Shown here: piece after piece, positions 1 through 6,292 of the stretch
Layout of the letters: every line of letters starts with the position of its first letter
How positions within the stretch are numbered: position 1 is the first letter of the stretch
Source: Neptunomonas sp.
Lineage (GTDB): Bacteria; Pseudomonadota; Gammaproteobacteria; Pseudomonadales; Balneatricaceae
Assembly: GCA_004195305.1 (NCBI GenBank)
Contig: SDWN01000830.1
Location: 1 to 11,463 of the forward strand
Direction of reading: 5' to 3'
DNA length: 11,463 nt
Made by a program: the position numbers and the translations under genes
Notes under the pieces: model-generated
What the model was told of the DNA's origin: nothing
Seen by the model: only the letters and a program-made list of their open reading frames with translations
Database searches by the model: none

Positions 1-19
1 AGATGTGTATAAGAGACAG
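1..19 (+). other. Nextera transposase adapter (mosaic end), not genomic
   Basis: The first 19 bases are agatgtgtataagagacag, the Tn5/Nextera mosaic-end adapter. This is library sequence left at the contig tip. It creates a false start codon and the false N-terminal peptide MCIRDR for the first gene. Genomic sequence begins at position 20. Confidence 0.98.
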
Positions 20-368
20 GGTTGTTAGCATCGACAGTACCAACCTGGGGGTGCTGGTACGGGTTGCCCAGTTTGCACGGGAACGTGGCGCGCCCGCGCC
101 GATTATCATCTCGCCCAACCCCAGTATTACCGGCCTGCTCCATGGGATCTGCTTCGAGCAGTTGTTTACCATACTGCCATCGGCGGATTATAAGGCCGAG
201 CAGTTGACCGAGCTGACCCCGCTCGCCGCCGACGAATCGGCACTGCTGATTCTGGTACTGGAGGCGCATAAACGCCTATGCGCTCTCGACGAAAAAAATC
301 ACGCCGAGTTTCAGGATCTGGTGACCGCTCTGGAGCAGCAGGCAGGGGGATCATCAACCCCAAAGTAG
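20..368 (+). CDS. STAS-domain protein, probable anti-sigma factor antagonist (5'-truncated)
   Basis: This is the C-terminal part (about 115 genuine residues) of a STAS-domain protein; the true start lies beyond the contig. The retained segment has the second half of a STAS fold: VVSIDSTNLGVLVRVAQFA, where the hydrophobic strand runs into a D-S-T loop and the helix that normally carries the regulatory phosphoserine or threonine. A second strand (PIIISPNPSITGLL) and a helix ending in FEQLFTIL follow. A further 55-residue, mostly helical tail (EAHKRLCALDEKNHAEFQDLVTALEQQ) extends past the core. In this family the DS(T/S) loop is phosphorylated by an HPK-like anti-sigma kinase and dephosphorylated by a PP2C phosphatase, giving partner switching. 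Neither partner is visible because the upstream side is missing. The partner and pathway are unknown; the family call rests on the STAS motif alone. Confidence 0.75.
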
Positions 369-721
369 AGCAGCCGGGATGACAGCAGACAGCTCTACAG
401 AGAAAGGTATCTAAGCTGCCGAGCATGAACCTTCGCGAGTAAAAAGAGTGGCATCCCTGCTCCGATCAACGCCATATCCGACGGGGTATCCCAGATAACC
501 CGGAATACCCAAAAAAGCCTCGGCATCCTCGCCGCGGGTCAGCGCCCCCATCCTTGCGTTTCCTATTAACCCGCCGGATTAATAATGACCAGTCACGTAC
601 GTTTATTGGTTAGCGCAAACAACCCGTACAATCTGTCAAAATTACCCCAGTATGTGGGTAGAGCGTACGTTATCTTCTTTAATTGCAAATAGGGCAGCAG
701 TAGCACGCGGTGGGAAGCTCG
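369..721. other. Intergenic region between STAS gene and hipA
   Basis: These 353 bases lie between two convergent genes. I found no convincing coding sequence, tRNA or terminator with a U-tract. A run of A residues (about 520-525) is not preceded by a good hairpin. The stretch 595-680 is AT-richer than its flanks and contains the palindrome acgtacgt. I assign no function. Confidence 0.5.
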
Positions 722-2023
722 CTATAACTTTAGGCGGTGCGCGCTGCGGATCTCCTTGTCCAAGCTGGCAAATACACCGGCCTGCTTGGCGTATTTAGGC
801 CACTGCGACACGACCTCCACAATCTCATCAATGATGGTGCCCGCTTCGCTGCCTGCAAAAGCGGCGCCCGGAGCAATCAGATCATCACGGGTAAAGTCGT
901 CGCGCTTGGCGTTAATGCTTATTTGATGCGAGTTGACCCAGGGTGATCCGGGCTTGTAGCTGAAGGCCACATCAAAGGCGGGCGCAAGCTGCCAATTCCC
1001 CCCCTCTTTGAGCAGGAATCCAAAGTTCTTGGCGTGGTCGTCGTGGTTCCGGGCGACCACATTGAAAACCATGCGCCGATACATCTGCAGGGCAGCTGAA
1101 CGCGGCAACCGTAACTGTCGCATGACCGAAAAAAGTTGCTCGTAACTGTAATGGCCGGGCTTTTTAAAATCGGCGTGATCCATCGCGCATAGAGACTGGT
1201 AATGGAGCTTGGTATTGCCTGTACGATCAAATCGCTTGGTCATGAAGTGGGCGCGTTGGCTTTCTTCGAGCAATTCACAGTGTTCCATATTGATGCCCGC
1301 ATCCGTGGCCATCAGGTAATACGCATATTCCATGCGACCGAATCCGACCGGATCTCCGAAAGTCTCCTTGTTCTTTGCATGCTCAGCGATACCATCGAAT
1401 TTTAACAGGTAGTGCTCGTAGCCATTGGGGAGACGCCCTTGTCCGCTGCGGATTTTGGTCCTGGTTTTGTTGATGCCGATAACCGCTTTGGCCCTGGCGC
1501 CACCGGCGCTGGTGCCAACCTGAAGCATGGTCGTCAAGGCTGCCGCGCTACTGCCGCTGAGGGATGCATGGATGCTCTCTCGATCATCCAAGATCTGCTG
1601 GGCCATCTCAACGAGCGATGCCAATTCTATAGGCTCAGCGCCACCCCGGGCATCATTGATGGCTGGGGCGTATTCCAGTGCGCCCATGCCCCGCTTACCG
1701 GTGTAGAGCAGGCGATCGACCGCTGTGAAAGACTCTTTATCCCGTCCAGAGCGGGCCAGCCAAGCGTCGATGACGGCATTCCCGAAGTCATCCGGTAACG
1801 TGTCGGCAAACGCGCCTGGTAATCCCTTGTATGTTGCATAGGTCAGTGCTGGAAACTGATAGATGCGTTCGGACAGGGGGAGGCGGATAGGAGAAATCTG
1901 CACGCCACTGCGAATCCATTCCGGGGTGTACTCAAACGCGCAGATACCGCCTTCATAGGAGATGGCTCCGACGGTTTTACCCCAGAGCTGAACCTTAGCG
2001 ATGCGGTGGTCCTGACCTACCAT
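722..2023 (-). CDS. hipA: HipA-family serine/threonine kinase toxin
   Basis: A full-length (433 aa) HipA toxin kinase. In characterised members it phosphorylates translation factors such as GltX, causing growth arrest and persistence, and is neutralised by HipB. Domain order fits: an N-terminal HipA-couple domain (about 1-115; YKGLPGAFADTLPDDFG at 65-81), then the kinase core. VGTSAGGARAK (169-179) matches the loop holding the autophosphorylated Ser (Ser150 in E. coli HipA; S172 here). HYLLKFDG (204-211) fits the ATP-binding strand, and TKRFDR (262-267) is the usual conserved block. NHDDHAKN (326-333) supplies the catalytic Asp (D328), and LAPAFDV (346-352) the metal-binding Asp (D351). All key residues are present, so it is predicted active. 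The start overlaps the hipB stop by 7 bases, indicating an operon with translational coupling. I see no terminator downstream. Confidence 0.93.
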   Translation of the reverse strand: MVGQDHRIAKVQLWGKTVGAISYEGGICAFEYTPEWIRSGVQISPIRLPLSERIYQFPALTYATYKGLPGAFADTLPDDFGNAVIDAWLARSGRDKESFTAVDRLLYTGKRGMGALEYAPAINDARGGAEPIELASLVEMAQQILDDRESIHASLSGSSAAALTTMLQVGTSAGGARAKAVIGINKTRTKIRSGQGRLPNGYEHYLLKFDGIAEHAKNKETFGDPVGFGRMEYAYYLMATDAGINMEHCELLEESQRAHFMTKRFDRTGNTKLHYQSLCAMDHADFKKPGHYSYEQLFSVMRQLRLPRSAALQMYRRMVFNVVARNHDDHAKNFGFLLKEGGNWQLAPAFDVAFSYKPGSPWVNSHQISINAKRDDFTRDDLIAPGAAFAGSEAGTIIDEIVEVVSQWPKYAKQAGVFASLDKEIRSAHRLKL

Positions 2024-2352
2024 TCCGATTCATCCTTGTCTGCGTTGCCGGGAGGGTTATTACGTGAGGCGCGCTGGCGTTTTTTGCCCTCCAGTTTCAT
2101 CCGCTCTACGGGGCTGAAAGGCCGTTCGGGTAGCAGGCTGTCAAACTGATCAAGTTCACCCAGTGTGCGTAAGATACCGATCAGCACGGAGAGCTTGACC
2201 TTGCCTTTTACCGCGTTGCGATACGTCACCTCAGAAATACCCACCTCCTCGGCGACAACTGCTTGGGAGAGGTTGCTTTCCAGGCGACGATCCTCGATGC
2301 GTCGACCAATTTCGGCCGCGATCGATTCATCGGTCATGGCGTAGTAGTTCAT
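2017..2352 (-). CDS. hipB: HipB-type XRE-family antitoxin and autorepressor
   Basis: A 111-aa helix-turn-helix protein directly upstream of hipA and overlapping it. Residues about 12-66 form an XRE/Cro-type HTH (IEDRRLESNLSQAVVAEEVG, then SEVTYRNAVKG as recognition region). The C-terminal block (LLPERPFSPVERMKL, then GKKRQRAS) is the tail seen in many HipB-like proteins that sit beside HipA. HipB dimers bind HipA and repress their shared promoter. The ATG at 2352 is preferred over the internal ATG five codons later because TTAGGGAAAC, an AGGG-type ribosome binding site, lies just upstream of it and none precedes the second. The 2363-2527 operator-like pair lies immediately upstream, consistent with autoregulation. 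Confidence 0.88.
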   Translation of the reverse strand: MNYYAMTDESIAAEIGRRIEDRRLESNLSQAVVAEEVGISEVTYRNAVKGKVKLSVLIGILRTLGELDQFDSLLPERPFSPVERMKLEGKKRQRASRNNPPGNADKDESEW

Positions 2353-2362
2353 GATGTTTCCC

Positions 2363-2388
2363 TAAGCGTAAAAAACACTTCGTCTATC
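2363..2388 (+). promoter_or_regulatory. Proximal operator-like site of hipBA
   Basis: TAAGCG, ten variable bases, then TTCGTCTATC. The same bipartite pattern with identical spacing occurs in inverted orientation at 2502-2527. This copy spans the predicted transcription start and the leader up to the ribosome binding site, so a bound HipB dimer could block transcription. Assignment to HipB is inference from position. Confidence 0.5.
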
Positions 2389-2391
2389 GTC

Positions 2392-2397
2392 ATTATA
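2392..2397 (-). promoter_or_regulatory. Predicted -10 box of the hipBA promoter
   Basis: On the minus strand this reads TATAAT, a perfect consensus -10, about 40 bases upstream of the hipB ATG. No good TTGACA-like -35 is present at 16-18 bases; the equivalent position is AT-rich and close to the palindrome at 2422-2435. Transcription would start near 2385, inside the proximal operator-like site, which fits tight repression by HipB. Confidence 0.5.
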
Positions 2398-2421
2398 TCG
2401 CCATTAACGAAAGAAAACCTC

Positions 2422-2435
2422 TGCTTATATAAGCA
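2422..2435. promoter_or_regulatory. 14-bp perfect palindrome upstream of the hipBA -10 box
   Basis: TGCTTATATAAGCA is a perfect palindrome lying 25-40 bases upstream of the TATAAT box, around the expected -35 region. It could be a third protein-binding site or simply AT-rich promoter sequence. Confidence 0.35.
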
Positions 2436-2501
2436 TAGATGTATTTGGCTGAGAGTTAATCCTAAAGGATATAAATATTTCGCTTAGCGTGGTATATGCG
2501 G

Positions 2502-2527
2502 GATAGACGAAATAAAATCATCGCTTA
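2502..2527 (-). promoter_or_regulatory. Distal operator-like site of hipBA
   Basis: Inverted copy of the proximal site: read on the minus strand it is TAAGCG, ten variable bases, TTCGTCTATC, a 16/16 match at the defined positions. It lies about 115 bases upstream of the predicted transcription start. HipB loci in enterobacteria have several operators, so cooperative binding or looping is plausible but not shown. Confidence 0.45.
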
Positions 2528-2572
2528 AGATTGCGATGTGTTTGCAGAGGAGCATTTGAGCCGCGGGGTGCA

Positions 2573-2593
2573 GATCTGTTTGCTCAACAGATC
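2573..2593. terminator. Hairpin downstream of the MFS gene
   Basis: GATCTGTT (2573-2580), a 5-base loop, and AACAGATC (2586-2593) form a perfect 8-bp stem about 60 bases past the MFS stop codon. No U-tract follows on either strand, so it is at best a weak terminator or mRNA end-protecting hairpin. It also separates the MFS gene from the hipBA control region. Confidence 0.3.
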
Positions 2594-2655
2594 GCGGATT
2601 CAGCTTTAAGGTTGGCACCTGAGGGCGGGTTGGTCGTAGCGCGTACCTGGCCGCG

Positions 2656-3972
2656 TTACTCCTCCCCCCGAAATGCCGCTGCCGCGCGCTCGCCCGCAGC
2701 CAGATCGACGCGCGTCAACAGGTAGCCCCCGAGCAGAAACAGTACCAAGAGGGACAGGATGCCAGCTTGGTGACTGCCGCTCAGCAGCGTGAGCCCGCCT
2801 ACCATGAGTGGTCCCAGGACGGCGGCGAACCTGCCCAGCATGTTGTAGAAACCGAAAAACTCCGTGCATTGATTGCTGGGCACCAAGCGTGCATAGAACG
2901 AACGGCTCAGGGCCTGCACGCCGCCTTGAACCAGTCCGATGATGACCGCCAGCAGATAGAACTGCCAGGCAGCGTCCATCGTTGCGCTGAACAGCGTCAC
3001 CCCCATATATACTCCCAGCGCAATCAGTATCCCTTGTTTGGGGCCCAGCCGTTCGCCGACCCGGCCAAACGCAATCGCGGCTGGAAAACCGATAAACTGG
3101 GTGAGTAGCAGCGCGGTGATCAGATCGTTCGATTCCAAGCCGATCGCCAGGCCATAATCCACCGCCATTCGAATTATGGTGCCCACCCCGTCGATATAAA
3201 GCCAGTAGGAAACCAAAAACAGGAACGTCTGCGGCAGTGCCCGGAACTTTCTCAGGGTGGTCCGCAGCTGCCGGAATCCTCCCCCTAACGCGGATAGCCC
3301 GATGGGGCGGGTGGTGGTCGGTTCATGGACAAAAAATGCCAGCGGCAGACTGAACAGCAGCCACCAGGCGGCAGTACCCAGAAACGCGACCCGCACCGCC
3401 GCGGAGGCATCGACCAGGCCGAAGGTGTCGGGACTCAGGGTCATCCAGACATTAATGGAAAACAGCAGGCCGCCGCCCAGGTAACCCAGCGCAAACCCCA
3501 GTGCCGACACCCGGTCCATCCATTGTCTGGGGCTGACCAGCGTCAGCATCGCGTCGTAAAACAGGTTGGCGCTGGAGAAACCCACCACCCCGGCCAGATA
3601 GAGCCAGGCCGCAATCTGCCACTGCCCCTGCTCGACCCAGTACAGTCCGCCCGTCATCAGTGCACCCAGCGCGGCGAAGATCAACAGGAATCCCTTGCGC
3701 CTCCCCAGCTGGTCGGCGATGGCGCCCAGAATCGGCGCCAGCAGCGCCACCATCAGACTGGCCGCCGCATTAAACAGGCCCAGTTGGAAGGTACTCTCGG
3801 TCGCAGCCAGGTCGGCGGCCCAATACTGCTTAAAGAACAGCGGAAAGAATCCTGCCATGACTACGGTTGCAAAAGCGCTGTTGGCCCAGTCGTAGCAGGC
3901 CCAGGACCAGATCGCGCGGCTGTCGGCGGAGGATGGGTCGGCAGAGGGCTGGCCTGAAGGGGGATATGTCAT
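2656..3972 (-). CDS. UMF1-type (Atg22-like) major facilitator transporter
   Basis: A 438-aa integral membrane protein with about 12 hydrophobic segments. After a short Ser/Pro-rich cytoplasmic leader (1-20) comes WSWACYDWANSAFATVV (22-38), the CYDWANSAF signature of bacterial MFS transporters related to yeast vacuole effluxer Atg22. The MFS loop 2-3 motif follows TM2: GAIADQLGRRKG (83-94). A related half-repeat motif, GRVGERLGPKQG, occurs in the second half, as expected for 6+6 topology. Length matches the family. Bacterial substrates are mostly undefined, so none is assigned. The start codon lacks a strong ribosome binding site; AAGCAGCG is the nearest purine-rich stretch. The gene is monocistronic here, with an inverted repeat at 4011-4039 in its control region. 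Confidence 0.85.
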   Translation of the reverse strand: MTYPPSGQPSADPSSADSRAIWSWACYDWANSAFATVVMAGFFPLFFKQYWAADLAATESTFQLGLFNAAASLMVALLAPILGAIADQLGRRKGFLLIFAALGALMTGGLYWVEQGQWQIAAWLYLAGVVGFSSANLFYDAMLTLVSPRQWMDRVSALGFALGYLGGGLLFSINVWMTLSPDTFGLVDASAAVRVAFLGTAAWWLLFSLPLAFFVHEPTTTRPIGLSALGGGFRQLRTTLRKFRALPQTFLFLVSYWLYIDGVGTIIRMAVDYGLAIGLESNDLITALLLTQFIGFPAAIAFGRVGERLGPKQGILIALGVYMGVTLFSATMDAAWQFYLLAVIIGLVQGGVQALSRSFYARLVPSNQCTEFFGFYNMLGRFAAVLGPLMVGGLTLLSGSHQAGILSLLVLFLLGGYLLTRVDLAAGERAAAAFRGEE

Positions 3973-4010
3973 AGAACGCTGCTTAAATCATTGGTTAGTG
4001 GATCGAAATG

Positions 4011-4039
4011 TGAGCCGAATAGTAACGCTATTCGGCTCA
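4011..4039. promoter_or_regulatory. Perfect 12-bp inverted repeat upstream of the MFS gene
   Basis: TGAGCCGAATAG (4011-4022) and CTATTCGGCTCA (4028-4039) are exact reverse complements separated by 5 bases. The structure lies 38-67 bases upstream of the MFS start codon, where a promoter or leader is expected. No U-tract follows the stem on either strand, which argues against an intrinsic terminator. It could be an operator for a dimeric regulator or a 5'-leader hairpin. Confidence 0.5.
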
Positions 4040-4077
4040 TAAAAGGATCCTGTCGTACCTATAGTCTTCGCCTTAGG

Positions 4078-4153
4078 CTAGGAGGCTGACCGAGAACAGA
4101 CTGATCTACTCGACAACGGCTCCTGCGTTGCTCTACCTCCTGCATATATGCAG
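4078..4153. repeat. Fragment of the CTAGGAGG mobile-repeat family
   Basis: The left end (4078-4099) differs by one base from the inverted right end of the 9559-9797 element. Bases 4106-4137 then match 9508-9539 at 29 of 32 positions, around the core CCTGCGTTGCTCTACC. The stretch ends in the perfect palindrome CTGCATATATGCAG (4140-4153). No matching opposite end with CTAG is visible nearby, so this looks like a decayed or composite copy. It has no coding capacity. Confidence 0.6.
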
Positions 4154-4421
4154 TCGTGCGGAAAATCCGGCTCTCATAAGTTAATGACGCGCTGTACCGT
4201 TTCGCCAAAGGGATGACTACCGATCGCTATCCGCTCACCCGGTTCGGGGGTTTTCTCAATCCCTATCCGGACAGGGAGGCCGCCGCAGTATCCCCCTTAC
4301 CGAACAATGTTGTATCCATGGCTGGTTTTAGAAAATAGCGGAACGGGGCAAATGTCTGTTGATGACTGTCGTTGCATTGCAGTCGTTCTGCCCCATCAAC
4401 GTCGGCCCGCATTTGGCAGGG
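4154..4421. other. Non-coding region upstream of arfA
   Basis: About 270 bases without a credible gene. It contains the small hairpin CCCTATCCGGACAGGG (4261-4276) and the 14-base word GGTTTTCTCAATCC (4249-4262), which recurs at 4781-4794. I recognise no known RNA family here. Confidence 0.4.
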
Positions 4422-4449
4422 TTGCGATCAGCAACGAACAACCTATACT
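4422..4449 (+). promoter_or_regulatory. Predicted arfA promoter
   Basis: TTGCGA (4422-4427), a 16-base spacer, and TATACT (4444-4449) resemble a sigma-70 promoter. It is followed about 20 bases later by the ribosome binding site GAGGA (4465-4469) and the arfA ATG at 4475. The -35 matches consensus at 4 of 6 positions and the -10 at 5 of 6. Confidence 0.5.
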
Positions 4450-4474
4450 TGCTTGTTCTTAAGCGAGGACTCTA

Positions 4475-4654
4475 ATGAAACAAACAAAGCCGTCTTCCCG
4501 GCCGAAAGGAAAAAAACTGGTCATGTCACCTGTCTATCGATGTCGACAGGAAACTCCTAAAAAAGGCAAAGGCAGCTACCAACGTCACGCCCGTTATCAC
4601 TCAGTTGATCGCGGGTTTTTTGCTTTCTGGGCATTGGGAAAATGGTTGCTATGA
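4475..4654 (+). CDS. arfA: Alternative ribosome-rescue factor ArfA
   Basis: A 59-codon gene recognised from its protein motif: SPVYRCRQETPKKGKGSYQR (residues 18-37) corresponds to the ArfA core PLFR.R.E..KKGKGSY.R, and the lysine-rich N terminus is also typical. ArfA rescues ribosomes stalled on nonstop mRNA, as backup to tmRNA, by placing its basic segment in the empty mRNA channel and recruiting RF2 to release the peptide. The start is supported by GAGGA five bases upstream. Residues 47-59 (GFFAFWALGKWLL) are hydrophobic and lie beyond the in-gene terminator hairpin. In known arfA genes the full-length product is unstable and the active form comes from truncated nonstop mRNA. The gene is convergent with ftsZ. 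The function call is strong; the in vivo end of the peptide is inferred. Confidence 0.85.
   Translation: MKQTKPSSRPKGKKLVMSPVYRCRQETPKKGKGSYQRHARYHSVDRGFFAFWALGKWLL
4589..4621 (+). terminator. Intrinsic terminator inside the arfA coding sequence
   Basis: CCCGT-T-ATCA (4590-4599) pairs with TGAT-C-GCGGG (4606-4615) as a 9-bp stem with one G-U pair, one mismatch and a 6-base loop. Six T residues follow (4616-4621). Termination there ends the mRNA near codon 48, before the stop codon at 4652-4654, giving a nonstop arfA transcript. That is the known feedback: the truncated message is destroyed by tmRNA when trans-translation works and yields active ArfA when it does not. Confidence 0.7.
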
Positions 4655-4796
4655 AGTACTGGGACGGCCGTGGCCACACGGACTAAGGTAGATCAAAATC
4701 CCGGTCATCTCTCCTTCTGTTGAACCCCACAGAGCGCTACCCTTTAGCAACGACTAATGGTTGTTTGCAATGATCGGTTAGGTTTTCTCAATCCTT

Positions 4797-5936
4797 CTAG
4801 CGTCTAAGAAGCGTTGGAATGTTCATATCGGCAACGTCTAAAACCCTATCAGGGTTTTTATTGCCATTGGTCGCTTTTAACCGGCGGGATCTAAGCACCG
4901 CGTGCTGATCGGCGTCGTCCGTATTCGCAAGGGCTGCACGTGCGCGTTTGTTCGATTTCATCCGTATGCCGTCATCGGCAAGTCCTGTGGCGATGAGTGT
5001 CACAGTCAAGCGATCCTGCAATGTTGAATCGATCGAGGTGCCGATAATGACAGTGGCGTTATCGCTGATGAGCGCATCGATATAGTCTCCGATCTGAGTG
5101 AACTCCCCAATTGAGAACTCGTCACCGCTGCAGATATTAACCAGGATGCCTCTGGCCTGATCTAAATTATCTTGTTGTAGTAGCGGGCAGGTTGCGGCTC
5201 TGGTGACCGCCTCTATTGCGCGATGTTCACCTTGGCTTTCCCCTTGACCAAACATCGCCAGGCCTTCCTCGTTTAGGACGCGTTTTACATCTTCGAAATC
5301 CAGATTGATCAGCCCGGGTTTGCTGATCAGGCTGACAACGCCTTCCAGCGCGGTACGCAGCACATCATTGGCAGCATTAAAGGCTTCGATGACTGTGATT
5401 GACGGATCCAGCGCCTTCATCAGGTTTTGATTCGGAATCACCAGTAATGCGTTCAGGTTGGCTTTGAGTGCGTGGAGGCCTTCCTCGGCGATTCGGTAGC
5501 GCTTTTTGCCCTCAAAGGCGAAAGGCATGGTGACGATGCCCACGGTCATAACACCCGCTTGGCGGGCGATCTCAGCGATAACCGGGGCTGCGCCGGTGCC
5601 GGTGCCACCACCCATTCCAGCGGTTATAAATAACAGGTCGGTGTTCTGCAGGCTGTCAGCGATAACTTGCCGGTCTTCAATGGCCGCTAACCGTCCGACT
5701 TCAGGGTTGGCACCGGCACCCAGGCCTTGGGTGGTTTCCCAGCCCAGGGGCATCGACACAACGCCATCACGGTATTCCAGCGCCTGAATATCAGTATTGG
5801 CGCAGATCAGATCGACCGCGTCCAGCTCACCGCCAAGCAGGTGGCGAATGGTGTTGTTACCTCCGCCACCGACTCCGATCACTTTGATGGTTGAAAGCTG
5901 CGAGTGTGGTTCGGCAAAACTAAATGTTTCTGACAT
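4797..5936 (-). CDS. ftsZ: FtsZ tubulin-like GTPase outside a division gene cluster (probable second FtsZ)
   Basis: A 379-aa FtsZ, the tubulin-like GTPase that polymerises at midcell. The GTP-binding elements are complete: KVIGVGGGGNN (18-28), ICANTD (44-49), GLGAGANPEVG (71-81), the tubulin signature GMGGGTGTGAAP (107-118), and FEGKKR (141-146) with the nucleotide-contacting Glu and Arg. The T7 loop NLDFEDV (211-217) keeps both Asp residues (D213, D216) needed for hydrolysis across the subunit interface. The linker is short and basic (about 322-362), and the tail NIPTLLRR (372-379) resembles the IPxFLR peptide that binds FtsA and ZipA. Unlike the usual gene it has no ftsQ, ftsA or lpxC nearby; it is divergent from ycjX and convergent with arfA. 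The sequence also departs from typical gammaproteobacterial FtsZ, for example a Met in VTMPF. AGGAT lies just upstream of the ATG. FtsZ family is near certain; paralogue status is inference. Confidence 0.92.
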   Translation of the reverse strand: MSETFSFAEPHSQLSTIKVIGVGGGGNNTIRHLLGGELDAVDLICANTDIQALEYRDGVVSMPLGWETTQGLGAGANPEVGRLAAIEDRQVIADSLQNTDLLFITAGMGGGTGTGAAPVIAEIARQAGVMTVGIVTMPFAFEGKKRYRIAEEGLHALKANLNALLVIPNQNLMKALDPSITVIEAFNAANDVLRTALEGVVSLISKPGLINLDFEDVKRVLNEEGLAMFGQGESQGEHRAIEAVTRAATCPLLQQDNLDQARGILVNICSGDEFSIGEFTQIGDYIDALISDNATVIIGTSIDSTLQDRLTVTLIATGLADDGIRMKSNKRARAALANTDDADQHAVLRSRRLKATNGNKNPDRVLDVADMNIPTLLRR

Positions 5937-6292
5937 GGCATCCTATGGCGCAAGGCGTTGACCGCGACACATGTGCGAGGTCATTGATGTCCTAATGATA
6001 GTTCAGGAGTGCGTCTGAATCTGTCGCGTTAGAAAATGCTTTGGCGGATCCTGTCTGAGTATTTGAATCGTTTAGCTTGGGCTGAATCGGTTGTTTAGCA
6101 CCCTCTGGTTTTTTAGTAAGGTTAACAATTACGATGAGCGGTGGTACAAAGGTAGGTCGGATAAACGAGAGCCGCTTGATAGAAAGCCGACAGCGGCATA
6201 GTAAGCCCCTTTAAGATATCAATCCATTAGCAAATACGGCTTTCAATAGCCTCGATTTGTTGCTAGCTCGCCGTTCTATTGAGGAACCTTTA
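5937..6292. promoter_or_regulatory. Shared divergent control region of ftsZ and ycjX
   Basis: About 355 bases separate the two divergent starts. On the minus strand TATCAT (5995-6000) is a possible -10 for ftsZ without a good -35. On the plus strand TTGATA (6176-6181) is a possible -35 for ycjX, with only weak -10 candidates at 6197-6204. I saw no GG-N10-GC sigma-54 element, although ycjXF is sigma-54/PspF controlled in E. coli. No further gene is seen. Confidence 0.35.

Noticed and set aside
580..640. Possible integron attC-like site near GTTAGCGC
   Set aside because: The GTTRRRY and RYYYAAC core boxes are not both present and there is no matching paired arm.
1412..1798. 128-codon plus-strand open frame opposite hipA
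   Set aside because: Antisense shadow of the HipA coding region, with no ribosome binding site or family motif.
2363..2527. Inverted repeats as the ends of a 165-bp MITE
   Set aside because: No target-site duplication flanks the arms, and the region contains the hipBA promoter; paired operators explain it better.
3325..3957. 210-codon plus-strand open frame opposite the MFS gene
   Set aside because: Composition is Gln/Arg/His-rich, typical of an antisense shadow of a hydrophobic membrane protein; the opposite strand has clear MFS motifs.
4372..4560. Plus-strand 62-codon open frame overlapping arfA
   Set aside because: It is in another frame from the KKGKGSY-containing gene, starts within structured non-coding DNA and lacks recognisable motifs.
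4589..4621. Terminator belonging to ftsZ or a bidirectional terminator
   Set aside because: The T-tract is only on the plus strand and inside the arfA frame; the ftsZ stop is about 180 bases away and transcribed in the opposite sense.
5937..6292. Sigma-54 (PspF-type) promoter for ycjX
   Set aside because: Expected from E. coli, but I could not find a GG-N10-GC element with TGGC/TGC context; only weak sigma-70-like boxes are present.
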